Position numbers and translations under genes: made by a program. The notes under the pieces are model-generated. The model worked only from the letters and a program-made list of their open reading frames with translations. It ran no database searches and was not told where the DNA came from. Below, piece after piece: positions 1 through 8,357 of a stretch of 64,000 nt of DNA. Each line of letters starts with the position of its first letter. Within the stretch, counting starts at the first letter, position 1. Location of the stretch: assembly GCA_012523085.1 (NCBI GenBank), contig JAAYJC010000138.1:1-64000 (forward strand), written 5' to 3'. Origin of the DNA: Clostridiales bacterium. GTDB taxonomy: Bacteria > Bacillota > Clostridia > Oscillospirales > Oscillospiraceae.

Positions 1-138
1 AAACCTGTATCTGGCTGACAAGCGCTGCTTGGCCGCCTGATTCAGCGCGCCTGTGTGACGGAAATATTAACATAGGCATGTGATTTTGTGGAAAGAATGA
101 GCCCGTCGCTCTTTGATTATGCATTATGCGGTGTTGCC
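1..138 (+). mobile_element. 3' end of an IS5-type insertion sequence, cut by the window edge
   Basis: Bases 2-40 read NLYLADKRCLAA then stop, the typical C-terminus of IS5-group transposases. The following ~98 bases, ending at GTGTTGCC (131-138), would be the non-coding right end. Nearly the same sequence recurs in the same orientation at 14841-14975, and the two copies diverge abruptly right after GTGTTGCC, which places the element boundary there. The rest of the element lies left of the window. The family call rests on the transposase C-terminus and on the related stretch in the second copy. Confidence 0.65.
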
Positions 139-226
139 GAAGAATAAAATGGCGGCTAAAAAACCTGCTGCAAAAGCAACTTCCCGCGCTGAAACACAAA
201 TAACCGAAACAAGGAGAAATCCACAT

Positions 227-1051
227 ATGTTTTGCCATAACTGCGGAAGCAAGCTGATAGAGGGCGCGGCTTTCTGTTCGGCCTGCGGTGAAAAAGTACA
301 GGCAAGCGCCCCCGGCGTATGTACAGCCTGCGGCGCAACGTTGCCGGAAGGAGCCGAATTTTGCATTAGCTGCGGAACGGCGGTGGATCGGGCGGCGCCG
401 AAGCCGGTGGAGACGAGCCGGGCGGCAGCTCCCGAGCCCTCTCCGGGCGGCGCGGGGCTGGTCGGCTTCTCCGACCGCATCATCTCCCCTGAAGCTATCG
501 AATACATCAAGCAAAGCAAAAAGTCCGCGCGTGGCTGCGCGTTCGTGCTGGTTCCGCTGCCGTTTATAATCTACATGATAGTCAGCTTCGTATCGGACGA
601 GGTTGAAACAGCCGACGCGCTGGTTTTCGGCGGAGGCATATCGGTGGCATTCCTGTTGTTTTTTCTGCTTATACAGTTTATAACGAACGCCAAGCGAAGC
701 TGGGACGGTATTGTCACCGACAAACAGAGCTTCAATAAAACAAAGCTCGAACACGACAGAACCAATGATACATCGGAGGTGGTACATTACACCGATTATG
801 TGCTTACCTTCCGCACGGATAAAGGAAAAAAGGATCGCTGTGTTGAGAGGTTGAAGAATAATTGGGGCGAACTCGGCTTTTACCCGTATCTTAACGTCGG
901 CGACCGCGTCCGTTATTACCCGCAGTTGCCTTACAAATACGAGAAATACGACAAATCCCGCGACAGTGAAATTCCCTGTATGTTCTGTAAAACCTTCAAC
1001 GATATAAATAACGACAAGTGCGGAATCTGTGGAAAGCAGTTATTCAAATAA
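227..1051 (+). CDS. membrane protein with three zinc ribbons
   Basis: A 274-residue protein with CxxC pairs typical of zinc ribbons: two at the N-terminus (MFCHNCGSK...FCSACGEKV, then VCTACGATL...FCISCGTAV) and one at the extreme C-terminus (CMFCKTF...CGICGKQLFK). Two hydrophobic segments in the middle (about residues 105-150) look like a membrane hairpin. The ATG at 227 is chosen because AAGGAG (211-216) precedes it and the domain starts there; a longer reading frame from 113 runs back into the insertion-sequence end. The next gene begins within about 30 bases and has a related zinc ribbon, so the two are probably cotranscribed. The function is unknown; proteins of this build are common in Clostridia. 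Confidence 0.75.
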   Translation: MFCHNCGSKLIEGAAFCSACGEKVQASAPGVCTACGATLPEGAEFCISCGTAVDRAAPKPVETSRAAAPEPSPGGAGLVGFSDRIISPEAIEYIKQSKKSARGCAFVLVPLPFIIYMIVSFVSDEVETADALVFGGGISVAFLLFFLLIQFITNAKRSWDGIVTDKQSFNKTKLEHDRTNDTSEVVHYTDYVLTFRTDKGKKDRCVERLKNNWGELGFYPYLNVGDRVRYYPQLPYKYEKYDKSRDSEIPCMFCKTFNDINNDKCGICGKQLFK

Positions 1052-1082
1052 GGAGGATTGCTGTAATGAAGAGGTTAACACC

Positions 1083-1445
1083 ATGCTGGAGGCGGCGGAG
1101 TATGCCGCAACACTCTGCGGAAGCTTCCGCTTTGCCACTTCCGATAATAGATATGACGTAAAAGGCTTGCTGGCACTTGCCGAGATAAGCGACAGTGAAA
1201 ACCCCATCGACGAAGACAGCTTTTATGTGGTGTCCCCCGGCGGAGCCATCGGCTTTTGTGAGGACGGCGAGGTTATTGACTGGCTAATTTTATCTGATGC
1301 AGCGCCAAAAGAGGATTTGCCGCTGATATACCAAGCTGTCCCGCAGATAAAATTCTGCTCCAAATGCGGCGCTTCCGTCGCCCACGGTGCACGTTTTTGC
1401 GGAAAGTGCGGTATAGCTCTACGAAGCAAATTAAGTGCTATTTGA
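1083..1445 (+). CDS. small protein with C-terminal zinc ribbon
   Basis: A 120-residue soluble protein ending in a zinc ribbon (FCSKCGASV...FCGKCGIAL). The first 90 residues are acidic and match no family I recognise. The ATG at 1083 has GAGG at 1071-1074. An in-frame start at 1029 would overlap the upstream gene, and an ATG at 1066 that sits better behind AAGGAGG (1050-1056) is out of frame and stops after a few codons. The start is therefore uncertain. It is probably cotranscribed with the preceding zinc-ribbon gene. Confidence 0.6.
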   Translation: MLEAAEYAATLCGSFRFATSDNRYDVKGLLALAEISDSENPIDEDSFYVVSPGGAIGFCEDGEVIDWLILSDAAPKEDLPLIYQAVPQIKFCSKCGASVAHGARFCGKCGIALRSKLSAI

Positions 1446-1465
1446 GATGAAAAGGGTAACCGCGG

Positions 1466-1661
1466 TTTTTAATATAAAATGTTGAATTATTACGTCACTA
1501 TCGGAGGTGTGTATTTTATGAATTTATTAAACGATGTTACCGGAGCGATTGGAAATACCCCTATGGTTAACTTATCTGGAATTGCAAAAGCATTTAATGT
1601 AGAAGGTAATATTTCGCTAAACCAGAGTATTTAAATCCGGGATTCAGTAAAAAAGATCGCG
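1466..1661 (+). pseudogene. truncated, frameshifted copy of the cysteine-synthase-like gene 5' end
   Basis: From about 1466 the sequence is close to identical to the region starting at 6262, covering the leader, the Shine-Dalgarno GGAGGTG, the ATG (1518) and the first ~48 codons of the intact gene at 6314. One T is missing from the T-run near 1610, which breaks the frame, and similarity ends near 1661 at GATCGCG. It is a dead partial duplicate lacking all but the N-terminus. The promoter-like bases 5' of the intact gene are not in the copied part. Confidence 0.9.
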
Positions 1662-1872
1662 TTGAATCTTCCATTACACAGTTCTGACCTGTTAATAATC
1701 GAGAATCCGGCCGAATTACCGATGAAAATATTCATTTCTGGTTAGAACGCACAGGTGTACATTCACATAATTTATGATATTATAAGAAATGTGAATTTTC
1801 ATGATTGCGAAAGATCATTAGAGCAAGCCCGGCACTATGTCAAAAAATAACCACAGGGGAGGTCGATGAACA
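1662..1872. other. intergenic leader of the molybdenum enzyme operon
   Basis: No gene is visible. ATTCACAT...ATGTGAAT (about 1761-1795) forms an 8-bp inverted repeat around an AT-rich core and could be an operator or hairpin. GGGGAGGTCG (about 1857-1866) supplies the ribosome-binding site for the gene at 1873. Confidence 0.35.
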
Positions 1873-4590
1873 ATGAGCAAAAAGTTTAAACCCGATAAGA
1901 CGTCGTTGGTCAGCTTTAGCTTAATGGGACCCGAAAGCGGAGCATTCAGCAAGGTTGACTGCAGCGATGGACAGATTACGCGCATAACCCCCTACGAGTA
2001 TGATACGTCATACACTGAAGCCAAATGCCGTCCTTGGAAGATCGAAGCGCGGGGAAAGGTGTTTCGGCCGCCTACACATATTCCGCTGACACATTTCGGA
2101 CTTGGATACAAAACCCGTGTCTACTCGCCCAACCGTGTGCTGTATCCGTTAAAGCGCGTGGATTGGGATCCAAACGGCGAGAGAAACCCGCAAAACCGCG
2201 GGAAGAGCGGCTATGTTCGCATATCGTGGGATGAAGCCGCGCAGATATGTGCCGACGAGCTTAAACGCATGAAGGAAAAATACGGCTGCGAAGCCGTTCT
2301 TTGTGAGTCGGATATGCACGGCGAGGGAAAGCATGTTGCGCCTTCGCACGGCTGCCCGAACAGGCTTTTGTCTTTAATGGGCGGATATACTCTTCAGATG
2401 CGTAATTTTGATTCTTGGGAAGGCTGGTACTGGGGGGCCAAGCATGTTTGGGGCTGTGAGCCTGTCGGCGAGCAGACTCCGCAGGCAAACTTAATTCCCG
2501 ACATGGCTAAAAACAGTGATTCGCTCTTTTTTTGGGGCTGCGACCCGGAGGTCACGCCGCTGGGCTTCGGCTCGCACATGCCGACAAACCTGTGCTACTG
2601 GTTTACCGAGCTTGGCATTAAGTCGATATACGTTTGTCCCGATCTCAACTACGGTGCGGCGATCCACGCGGACAAGTGGATTCCGGTCCTGCCGAATACG
2701 GATGCGGCAATGCAGCTTGCCATCGCATATGTTTGGCTTACCGAGAACACGTTTGACAAAGAATACATAGACAGCCATGCATACGGGTTTGACAAATTCG
2801 CCGCATATGTCCTTGGAGAAGAGGACGGTGTTCCGAAGACGCCGAAGTGGGCCAGCGAAAAGTGCGGCGTTCCCGTATATACGATAAAAGCGCTTGCCCG
2901 CCACTGGGCGAAAAAGACCGTAAGCATATGCCATGGAAACGGCGGCTCCTTCATACGCGGCCCTTACTCGACGGAGCCCGCGCGCCTTGAGGTCATGCTT
3001 CTCGCAATGCAGGGGCTTGGCCGGCCGGGCGTTCATCAGACAAAAATGCTCGAATGGAATCTGTGGGCGCAGAACTATATCGTACCGTATACCGGAGAAT
3101 TCATGCCCGCCGTGCCCCACATAGCCGACCCGCTGCACGTCGTTGACGGAGATGTGCCCGAAGAGATCAACATGATGCGTTTTCAATTGAACCCCGATCA
3201 GGAAAAACGTGCACCGGAACTGAAAAAGCTGTTTACATCGCTGCCGTCTCCGAAACAATTCATCCCTCGCTGCCTTGTACATAACGCAATTTTAAACGGA
3301 CATGCAGAATGGTACGGTTTAAATTGCTTCTCCACCAGCCAGATACCGAAGGACGGGAATTACAGACTCGCAACAAACAGATTCCAGTTTGATAAAATCG
3401 TATATCCCCGTCCGGGAATGTCTACCGTTCACATGATCTGGTCGTCCGCTCCTTGCAATGTCACCTGCTGGAACGACGGTAACAGCTTTATTGATGCGTA
3501 TCGCAGCCCGGAGATCGAGACCTTTGTTGTGCAGCACCCATGGATGGAAAACGATACCTGCTTTGCGGATATCATTCTGCCGGTATGCACAAAGCACGAG
3601 ATGAACGATATCGGCAATGATATGTCAAGCGGTGCGTTCGTCTCCATATACAAGGTCGATCAATGCATCGAGCGCCGGGGCGAATCCCTGACCGATTTCG
3701 ACGTGTGCGCGAAAGTGGCTGAGAAGCTTGGGCCGGATTACTATGATGCCTACACCGACAATATGTCCGAAGAGGACAGGGTCAGGTTTTTCTACAAAGC
3801 CACAGGTTGTGAAGAACGCATGTCCTGGGAGGAATTTTCCGAAAAGAAAGTGTTTGTCGTTCCGATAAGCGAGACCACCGCGGACGTTCCCGCGGGTATG
3901 TATAATTTCTATAAAGACCCCAAAAACAATCGTTTGTCGACTCCGACAGGGCTTTTGGAATTTTCGTCAAAGGATTTGGAAACCCGCATGCCCGACGACC
4001 CGGAGCGCCCGCCTGTTCCCCATTGGATCGAAAAAAGCGAAATGCACGACGAGCGTATTACCGGCGAAAGAGCGAAAATGTATCCGCTCCTGTGCATGTC
4101 AAACCACGGCAGGTGGCGTGTGCACGCCCAATGCGATGACGTTCCTTGGACACGCGAGATCGAGACAATGAAAATCCGCGGTAAGGACGGGTACCAGTAC
4201 GAGCCGGTATGGCTTAACCCGGAAACGGCAAAGGCTCGCGGCATTCAACACGGCGATATTGTAAAGGTTTTCAATGAACGCGGTATTGTGTTGGCCGGAG
4301 CGTATGTTACAGAACGGCTCATCCCCGGCGTCGCTTATATAGATCACGGTTCGCGGCTTGATCCGATCGCTCCGGGTGAAATCGACAGGGGCGGTGCGAT
4401 AAACACAATAACACCCAATTCCATTATTTCCAAAAATGCCACCGGCATGGCAACAAGCGGTTTTTTGGTCGAAGTCTTGAAGGTAACCGACGAAGAGATG
4501 GATCAGTGGAAGCGCGATTATGCCAAAGCTTTTAACCGGAAAGTCGACTACGCTGCCGGCGTATGCATGGACGGCTGGATGAGTGTTTAA
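1873..4590 (+). CDS. molybdopterin oxidoreductase, pyrogallol-phloroglucinol transhydroxylase-like large subunit
   Basis: A 905-residue member of the DMSO-reductase superfamily. Like the transhydroxylase large subunit of Pelobacter acidigallici, and unlike most of the superfamily, it has no N-terminal CxxC...C iron-sulfur motif and no twin-arginine signal, so it should be cytoplasmic. NFDSWEG (residues 178-184) puts an Asp-Ser pair where the Pelobacter enzyme has its catalytic Asp and the Ser ligand of molybdenum; H149 and Y402/Y406 are plausible counterparts of the other active-site residues. Residue equivalences are from memory and not aligned. The next gene encodes the matching small subunit, which strengthens the call. 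Expected chemistry is hydroxyl transfer or removal on polyphenols; a catechol-dehydroxylase-like role is the main alternative. Confidence 0.8.
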   Translation: MSKKFKPDKTSLVSFSLMGPESGAFSKVDCSDGQITRITPYEYDTSYTEAKCRPWKIEARGKVFRPPTHIPLTHFGLGYKTRVYSPNRVLYPLKRVDWDPNGERNPQNRGKSGYVRISWDEAAQICADELKRMKEKYGCEAVLCESDMHGEGKHVAPSHGCPNRLLSLMGGYTLQMRNFDSWEGWYWGAKHVWGCEPVGEQTPQANLIPDMAKNSDSLFFWGCDPEVTPLGFGSHMPTNLCYWFTELGIKSIYVCPDLNYGAAIHADKWIPVLPNTDAAMQLAIAYVWLTENTFDKEYIDSHAYGFDKFAAYVLGEEDGVPKTPKWASEKCGVPVYTIKALARHWAKKTVSICHGNGGSFIRGPYSTEPARLEVMLLAMQGLGRPGVHQTKMLEWNLWAQNYIVPYTGEFMPAVPHIADPLHVVDGDVPEEINMMRFQLNPDQEKRAPELKKLFTSLPSPKQFIPRCLVHNAILNGHAEWYGLNCFSTSQIPKDGNYRLATNRFQFDKIVYPRPGMSTVHMIWSSAPCNVTCWNDGNSFIDAYRSPEIETFVVQHPWMENDTCFADIILPVCTKHEMNDIGNDMSSGAFVSIYKVDQCIERRGESLTDFDVCAKVAEKLGPDYYDAYTDNMSEEDRVRFFYKATGCEERMSWEEFSEKKVFVVPISETTADVPAGMYNFYKDPKNNRLSTPTGLLEFSSKDLETRMPDDPERPPVPHWIEKSEMHDERITGERAKMYPLLCMSNHGRWRVHAQCDDVPWTREIETMKIRGKDGYQYEPVWLNPETAKARGIQHGDIVKVFNERGIVLAGAYVTERLIPGVAYIDHGSRLDPIAPGEIDRGGAINTITPNSIISKNATGMATSGFLVEVLKVTDEEMDQWKRDYAKAFNRKVDYAAGVCMDGWMSV

Positions 4591-4610
4591 CGGATTGGGA
4601 GGAGAAGAAA

Positions 4611-5432
4611 ATGTCAAAGGTTTTTACGATCGATGTTGCAAGATGCAGCGGATGTTATAACTGTCAGATCGCATGCAAGGACGAGCACGCCGGCAACGAC
4701 TGGACGCCGTACGCGAAGCCGCAGCCGCTGGTCGGTCAGTTTTGGCTTAAGGTCAAGGAAACGGTACACGGAACGATCCCGAAGGTTAAAATCCATTATA
4801 CCCCCAAGCTGTGCAATCACTGTGAAAAGCCTTCCTGTATCGGAGCCTGCGGTAACGGCGCCATATACAAGCGCGAGGACGGTCTTGTACTCATTGACCC
4901 GGAAAAGTGCAAGGGCTGCAAAAAATGCGCGTCCGCTTGCCCGTATGAAGTCATCTATTTCAACGATGATCTGAACATCTCCCAGAAGTGCACCGGATGC
5001 GCGCATCTGCTTGATAACGGGAAAAGCATTCCGAGGTGCGTTGAAGCATGTCCTACGGGCGCGCTTCGCTTCGGTGAAAAGAACGAGATGGCGGAACAAC
5101 TGACCGGTACGGTTGTGTTGAGCCCGGAAACAGGCCTGCTGCCGAATGTGTATTATAAAAATATCCCGGGTCTTTTCATTGCGGGCACGCTTTATGATCC
5201 AATTGAGGAAGAGATCATCGAAGGCGCCGCCTGTCATCTGAGCTGCGGACCCAGAGTCTGGGATACCGTCACAGACGATTTCGGCGACTTCTGGTTCAAA
5301 GACCTTCCCGCGGGTAAATACGAGCTGGCAATCAAGGCTCCCGGCTTTGCGCTGAAGCATATTTCCGGTATTGACGCCGGCAGCGATGTGAATCTGGGCG
5401 ATATCCCGCTGGATCAGCAACCTCCGTTATAG
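4611..5432 (+). CDS. transhydroxylase-like iron-sulfur small subunit with C-terminal beta domain
   Basis: 273 residues from the ATG at 4611, behind GGGAGGAG. The first ~170 residues are a polyferredoxin with four cysteine clusters: CSGCYNCQIAC, CNHCEKPSCIGAC, CKGCKKCASAC and CTGC...CVEAC. The last ~85 residues resemble a carboxypeptidase-regulatory or transthyretin-like beta fold (VTDDFGDFWFKDLPAGKYEL). Ferredoxin plus beta domain at this length is the hallmark of the Pelobacter transhydroxylase small subunit. I recall that subunit as carrying three [4Fe-4S] clusters, whereas sixteen cysteines are present here. It lies 20 bases after the large-subunit gene and should form an alpha-beta complex with it. 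Confidence 0.8.
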   Translation: MSKVFTIDVARCSGCYNCQIACKDEHAGNDWTPYAKPQPLVGQFWLKVKETVHGTIPKVKIHYTPKLCNHCEKPSCIGACGNGAIYKREDGLVLIDPEKCKGCKKCASACPYEVIYFNDDLNISQKCTGCAHLLDNGKSIPRCVEACPTGALRFGEKNEMAEQLTGTVVLSPETGLLPNVYYKNIPGLFIAGTLYDPIEEEIIEGAACHLSCGPRVWDTVTDDFGDFWFKDLPAGKYELAIKAPGFALKHISGIDAGSDVNLGDIPLDQQPPL

Positions 5433-5458
5433 CGCATGACAGCTGTTGAGGTAACACC

Positions 5459-5776
5459 TTGTATAAGGGAAAAGAAAACGCGATAACAGCCGAGAAGCTG
5501 AAGAACGGCGAATCATGCATCATTCAGGGCTTCGGGCAGTCTATGACGCCGATCCTGAAGTCCGGTCAGCCCGTTATGACAGAGCCTGTTAAGCAAGATA
5601 TACCCTTAAATAAAGGCGATATTGTGTTTTGCAAAGTGAACGGTCATTTTTATCTTCACAAAATACTGGCCGTGAAAAACAATAATTCATATCAAATCGG
5701 AAACAATCACGGACATGTAAACGGCTGGGTCAGCAGAAATTCCATATATGGTAAAGTATCTGAAATACTTCCATAA
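5459..5776 (+). CDS. small S24/S26-type serine peptidase-like protein
   Basis: A 105-residue protein starting at a TTG (5459) seven bases after GAGG (5448-5451). GQSMTPIL (about residues 26-33) matches the serine motif of LexA/UmuD-type (S24) and signal-peptidase-type (S26) enzymes, and GDIVFCKVNG followed by YLHKI fits the strand and lysine region. There is no DNA-binding domain and no membrane anchor, so it is only the peptidase-like fold. It follows the transhydroxylase genes by 26 bases. It may process something or be a non-catalytic relic; no partner is evident. Confidence 0.55.
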   Translation: MYKGKENAITAEKLKNGESCIIQGFGQSMTPILKSGQPVMTEPVKQDIPLNKGDIVFCKVNGHFYLHKILAVKNNNSYQIGNNHGHVNGWVSRNSIYGKVSEILP

Positions 5777-5797
5777 GGTAAAGAGTGTATTCTATAT

Positions 5798-5850
5798 TTG
5801 ACAAGACTCCCGCAGCTATGCTACGATGGCTGCGGGAGTGGTAAATTATG
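5798..5850 (+). repeat. dispersed promoter-like hairpin, copy A
   Basis: TTGACA (5798-5803), an 18-base spacer and TACGAT (5822-5827) look like a promoter. A perfect 10-bp hairpin, CTCCCGCAGC (5807-5816) with GCTGCGGGAG (5829-5838), overlaps it. A second copy at 49729-49782 keeps the hairpin, both hexamers and the spacing. No T-run follows, so it is not an ordinary terminator. Confidence 0.6.
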
Positions 5851-5905
5851 ACAAAAACAGCGGGATAACGAGAGAAACGGAATCACTGGATATGGGAACA
5901 GAGAT

Positions 5906-6049
5906 TTGAATAAAGAAAACTTTATACAGGCACTAAATGAACATTCACTTGCTGCATTACAGGAGATACCGAAAAGCGACCTGCATAGCCATGCGGGTCA
6001 AGGCGGCTCTATTGCATATATAAAACAGTTTATAAATAAAAGTTTCTAA
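5906..6049 (+). pseudogene. N-terminal fragment of an adenosine-deaminase-family gene
   Basis: A 47-codon reading frame from a TTG contains IPKSDLHSHAGQGG, which matches the metal-binding start of adenosine/AMP deaminases (P-K-x-D-L-H-x-H). It stops after a short unrelated-looking tail, while the family normally exceeds 300 residues. The sequence is AT-rich like the next 2.5 kb. It is most likely the broken end of a gene lost by rearrangement. Confidence 0.5.
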
Positions 6050-6220
6050 ACTTTCTGTAACTAGTACAGTTAGCTGGAAACTTTATTCTTTATCATTCAA
6101 GGTTCGCTCAAGCCTTAAAAAAATATAGGGTTGAGGCCGGTGAAATGCTTTTAATTCTGAAAAGACCTTTACTTTGAAATCTAAATTTAAATATAAATGT
6201 AGGTATCCTTTGATGTATCG

Positions 6221-6249
6221 TTGACAAATACCATTAACAAACGCACAAT
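6221..6249 (+). promoter_or_regulatory. candidate promoter of the cysteine-synthase-like gene
   Basis: TTGACA (6221-6226), a 17-base spacer, then CACAAT (6244-6249). The -35 hexamer is perfect and the -10 weak. This segment lies 5' of the part duplicated at 1466-1661, so the truncated copy lacks it. Confidence 0.4.
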
Positions 6250-6313
6250 ATCATTAACGCTAATTTTAATGTAAAATGTTGAATTATTACGTCACTATCG
6301 GAGGTGTGTATTT

Positions 6314-7276
6314 ATGGATATATTAAGCGATGTTACCGGAGCAATTGGAAATACCCCTATGGTTAACTTATCTAGAATTACAAAAGCATTTGATGTAGAA
6401 GGTAATATTTTCGCTAAACTAGAGTATTTAAATCCGGGATTCAGTAAAAAAGATCGCATTGCACTACAGATGATTGTGGAAGCAGAGGAAGCAGGTTTAC
6501 TTAAACCTGGACAAGCGATTGTTGAATTGACTAGTGGAAATACCGGGACCGGACTTGCAATTGTATGTGCTTGCAGGGGCTATCGATTCATTGCCTGTAT
6601 GTCGAAAGGAAATTCTATTGAGCGGGCCAGAATGATGAAAGCATTAGGTGCAGAAGTCGTTCTTGTTGATCAGATGCCTGGTTCAATAAAGGGACAAGTT
6701 TCCGGAGAGGATTTGGCTCTTGTTGAAGAACGTGCTAAGCAGATTGTTGAAGAGCAGAACGCATTTCGAGCCGATCAGTTCAATTTAGTTGCATGTAATC
6801 ATGCCCACGAGTTTTTCACAGCCGAAGAAATGTGGGCTCAGACAGACGGTAAAATTGATGTTTTTGTTGACTTTGTTGGAAGTGGAAGTACATTTTCAGG
6901 GTGCGCAAAGACCCTGAAAAAATATAATCCCAACATTCGTTGTTATGTAAACGAACCGGCAACCGCAGCGATATATGCAGGCAAAGAAATTACCGATAAA
7001 GGGCATAAAGTCCAGGGTGGTGGATACTGTATGGATTTACCGCTTATTGATAAAACCTTGATCGACGGCTATGTACAGGTAAGTAATGATGAAGCACGAG
7101 ATACTGCTAGAAAGCTTGCTGAACAAGAGGGGATTTTTGCAGGGTTTTCATCTGGTGCAAATGTTTATGCTGCGCTTAAGCTTTTATCTACCATCGAAAA
7201 GGGTAAAAATATTGTAGTAACACTAAATGACAGTGGTTTAAAATATTTAAGTACTGATTTATTTCAAGATATGTAA
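6314..7276 (+). CDS. PLP-dependent cysteine synthase/beta-synthase family protein
   Basis: 320 residues, the usual length for O-acetylserine sulfhydrylases. IGNTPMVNLSRI opens the fold, the PLP lysine lies in NPGFSKKDRIA (residues ~40-50), TSGNTGTGLA (~73-82) is the substrate/phosphate loop and GIFAGFSSGANVYAA is the C-terminal family signature. The central segment NLVACNHAHEFFTAEEMW differs from ordinary CysK, so the substrate may be a different thiol, amine or carbon nucleophile. It stands alone behind its own candidate promoter and is convergent with a LysR regulator. Base composition is AT-richer than the flanking genes, which suggests separate acquisition. A truncated twin of its 5' end lies at 1466-1661. 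Confidence 0.8.
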   Translation: MDILSDVTGAIGNTPMVNLSRITKAFDVEGNIFAKLEYLNPGFSKKDRIALQMIVEAEEAGLLKPGQAIVELTSGNTGTGLAIVCACRGYRFIACMSKGNSIERARMMKALGAEVVLVDQMPGSIKGQVSGEDLALVEERAKQIVEEQNAFRADQFNLVACNHAHEFFTAEEMWAQTDGKIDVFVDFVGSGSTFSGCAKTLKKYNPNIRCYVNEPATAAIYAGKEITDKGHKVQGGGYCMDLPLIDKTLIDGYVQVSNDEARDTARKLAEQEGIFAGFSSGANVYAALKLLSTIEKGKNIVVTLNDSGLKYLSTDLFQDM

Positions 7277-7308
7277 ATGTTATAGTTGTGGATTGAAAAA
7301 TACTCAGT

Positions 7309-8208
7309 TTATTGATCAACGTTATGACCGGCATTTTCAATAAGCGAAATAACATAATTATACGTTTCCGTTATTGCTTTATCCCTAAGAGAATTTGTGT
7401 TGTTTCGCATGACAGAAACATAACGAAAACAACTCGGGTTTTTAATATGAATGAGTCGACTTTTAGCTAAGTTGAGGCGATTCCAAGAACGGATAGGTAC
7501 AAGAGCAGGACCGTATCCATCTTCTAACAAATTTCGCATGAGCGCGCTTGAATCACATTCAATGGAACGTTTTGGTGTAAACCCTGCAAGATTGAAGAAA
7601 TAGTCCTCGATGGTTCGAAGAGGACGCTCGGTTGTCAAGCTGATAATTGAATACGGCTTGAGGTCTATCAACTCTATTTCATCGTTTTCTGCTAAACTAT
7701 GCCCCTCCGGTACAGCAAGAATAATCTCCTCCTTATACACAGTGTGAATATTCTCATTTGATAGCTCATTAACAGACGCCATTACAATAATATCTGCTTT
7801 CTTAGATTTTATATTTATTTCAGCGTTGTGCCGTTCTATTATTACCTCTAAGCTAATTTCGGGATGTATCAAGGCGAATTCATCAAGCAGAAATGGAACA
7901 ATCCAACTAGTTACAGCAGGCAGTATCGTTACTTTATTAAATTCGCTTGTTGCAACTTCTGTGCATATTTGTCTTATATTGGAGATTTCGCTTGCTATTA
8001 CATTAACATGCGCTAAGACATATTCTCCGACCTCATTAAGTGTTACCTTTTTCCCTTTCCTGTCAAAAAGCTTTACGCGAAGTTCATCTTCAAGCAATCG
8101 AATACATGAACTTAATGCAGGTTGAGACATATGCAGCGCTTCTGCAGCCTTAGAAAAATTATTATATCGCGCAGCGTGCATAAAACATTCTAGTTGGCGG
8201 AATTCCAT
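7309..8208 (-). CDS. LysR-family transcriptional regulator
   Basis: 299 residues from the ATG at 8208, with GAGGTG just upstream on the minus strand; a TTG 12 bases further out is the alternative. The N-terminal helix-turn-helix is classic (FSKAAEALHMSQPALSSCIRLLEDEL), followed by a periplasmic-binding-like effector domain. It converges with the cysteine-synthase-like gene and shares its AT-rich composition, so it may regulate it and respond to a sulfur or amino-acid precursor as CysB/CysL-type proteins do; this is inferred from position only. Two dyads upstream could be its own operators. Confidence 0.85.
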   Translation of the reverse strand: MEFRQLECFMHAARYNNFSKAAEALHMSQPALSSCIRLLEDELRVKLFDRKGKKVTLNEVGEYVLAHVNVIASEISNIRQICTEVATSEFNKVTILPAVTSWIVPFLLDEFALIHPEISLEVIIERHNAEINIKSKKADIIVMASVNELSNENIHTVYKEEIILAVPEGHSLAENDEIELIDLKPYSIISLTTERPLRTIEDYFFNLAGFTPKRSIECDSSALMRNLLEDGYGPALVPIRSWNRLNLAKSRLIHIKNPSCFRYVSVMRNNTNSLRDKAITETYNYVISLIENAGHNVDQ

Positions 8209-8281
8209 ACTACACCTCAATAGCGTTATATTTAATCATGCCCAATGCATATAGTAAATACAAAAGCTCTTATTCAAGATA

Positions 8282-8357
8282 CTTATATGAATATAAGAAT
8301 TTTGAGTTTGGAATATTGGAAATAATGATATACACTCATTATAAGACATATATTATA
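8282..8357. promoter_or_regulatory. two dyads upstream of the LysR gene
   Basis: CTTATATGAATATAAG (8282-8297) is a perfect 6-bp inverted repeat with a 4-base gap, and TATAAGACATATATTATA (8340-8357) is a second, weaker dyad. LysR proteins often bind such AT-rich dyads in their own promoter regions. The region 8209-8719 otherwise shows no gene. Confidence 0.35.

Noticed and set aside
2491..3282. 263-codon frame on the minus strand
   Set aside because: Shadow of the molybdenum enzyme large-subunit gene, whose own motifs are continuous across it.
5798..5850. Rho-independent terminator after the peptidase gene
   Set aside because: The stem is strong but no T-run follows on either strand, and the same hairpin with promoter-like hexamers recurs at 49729-49782.
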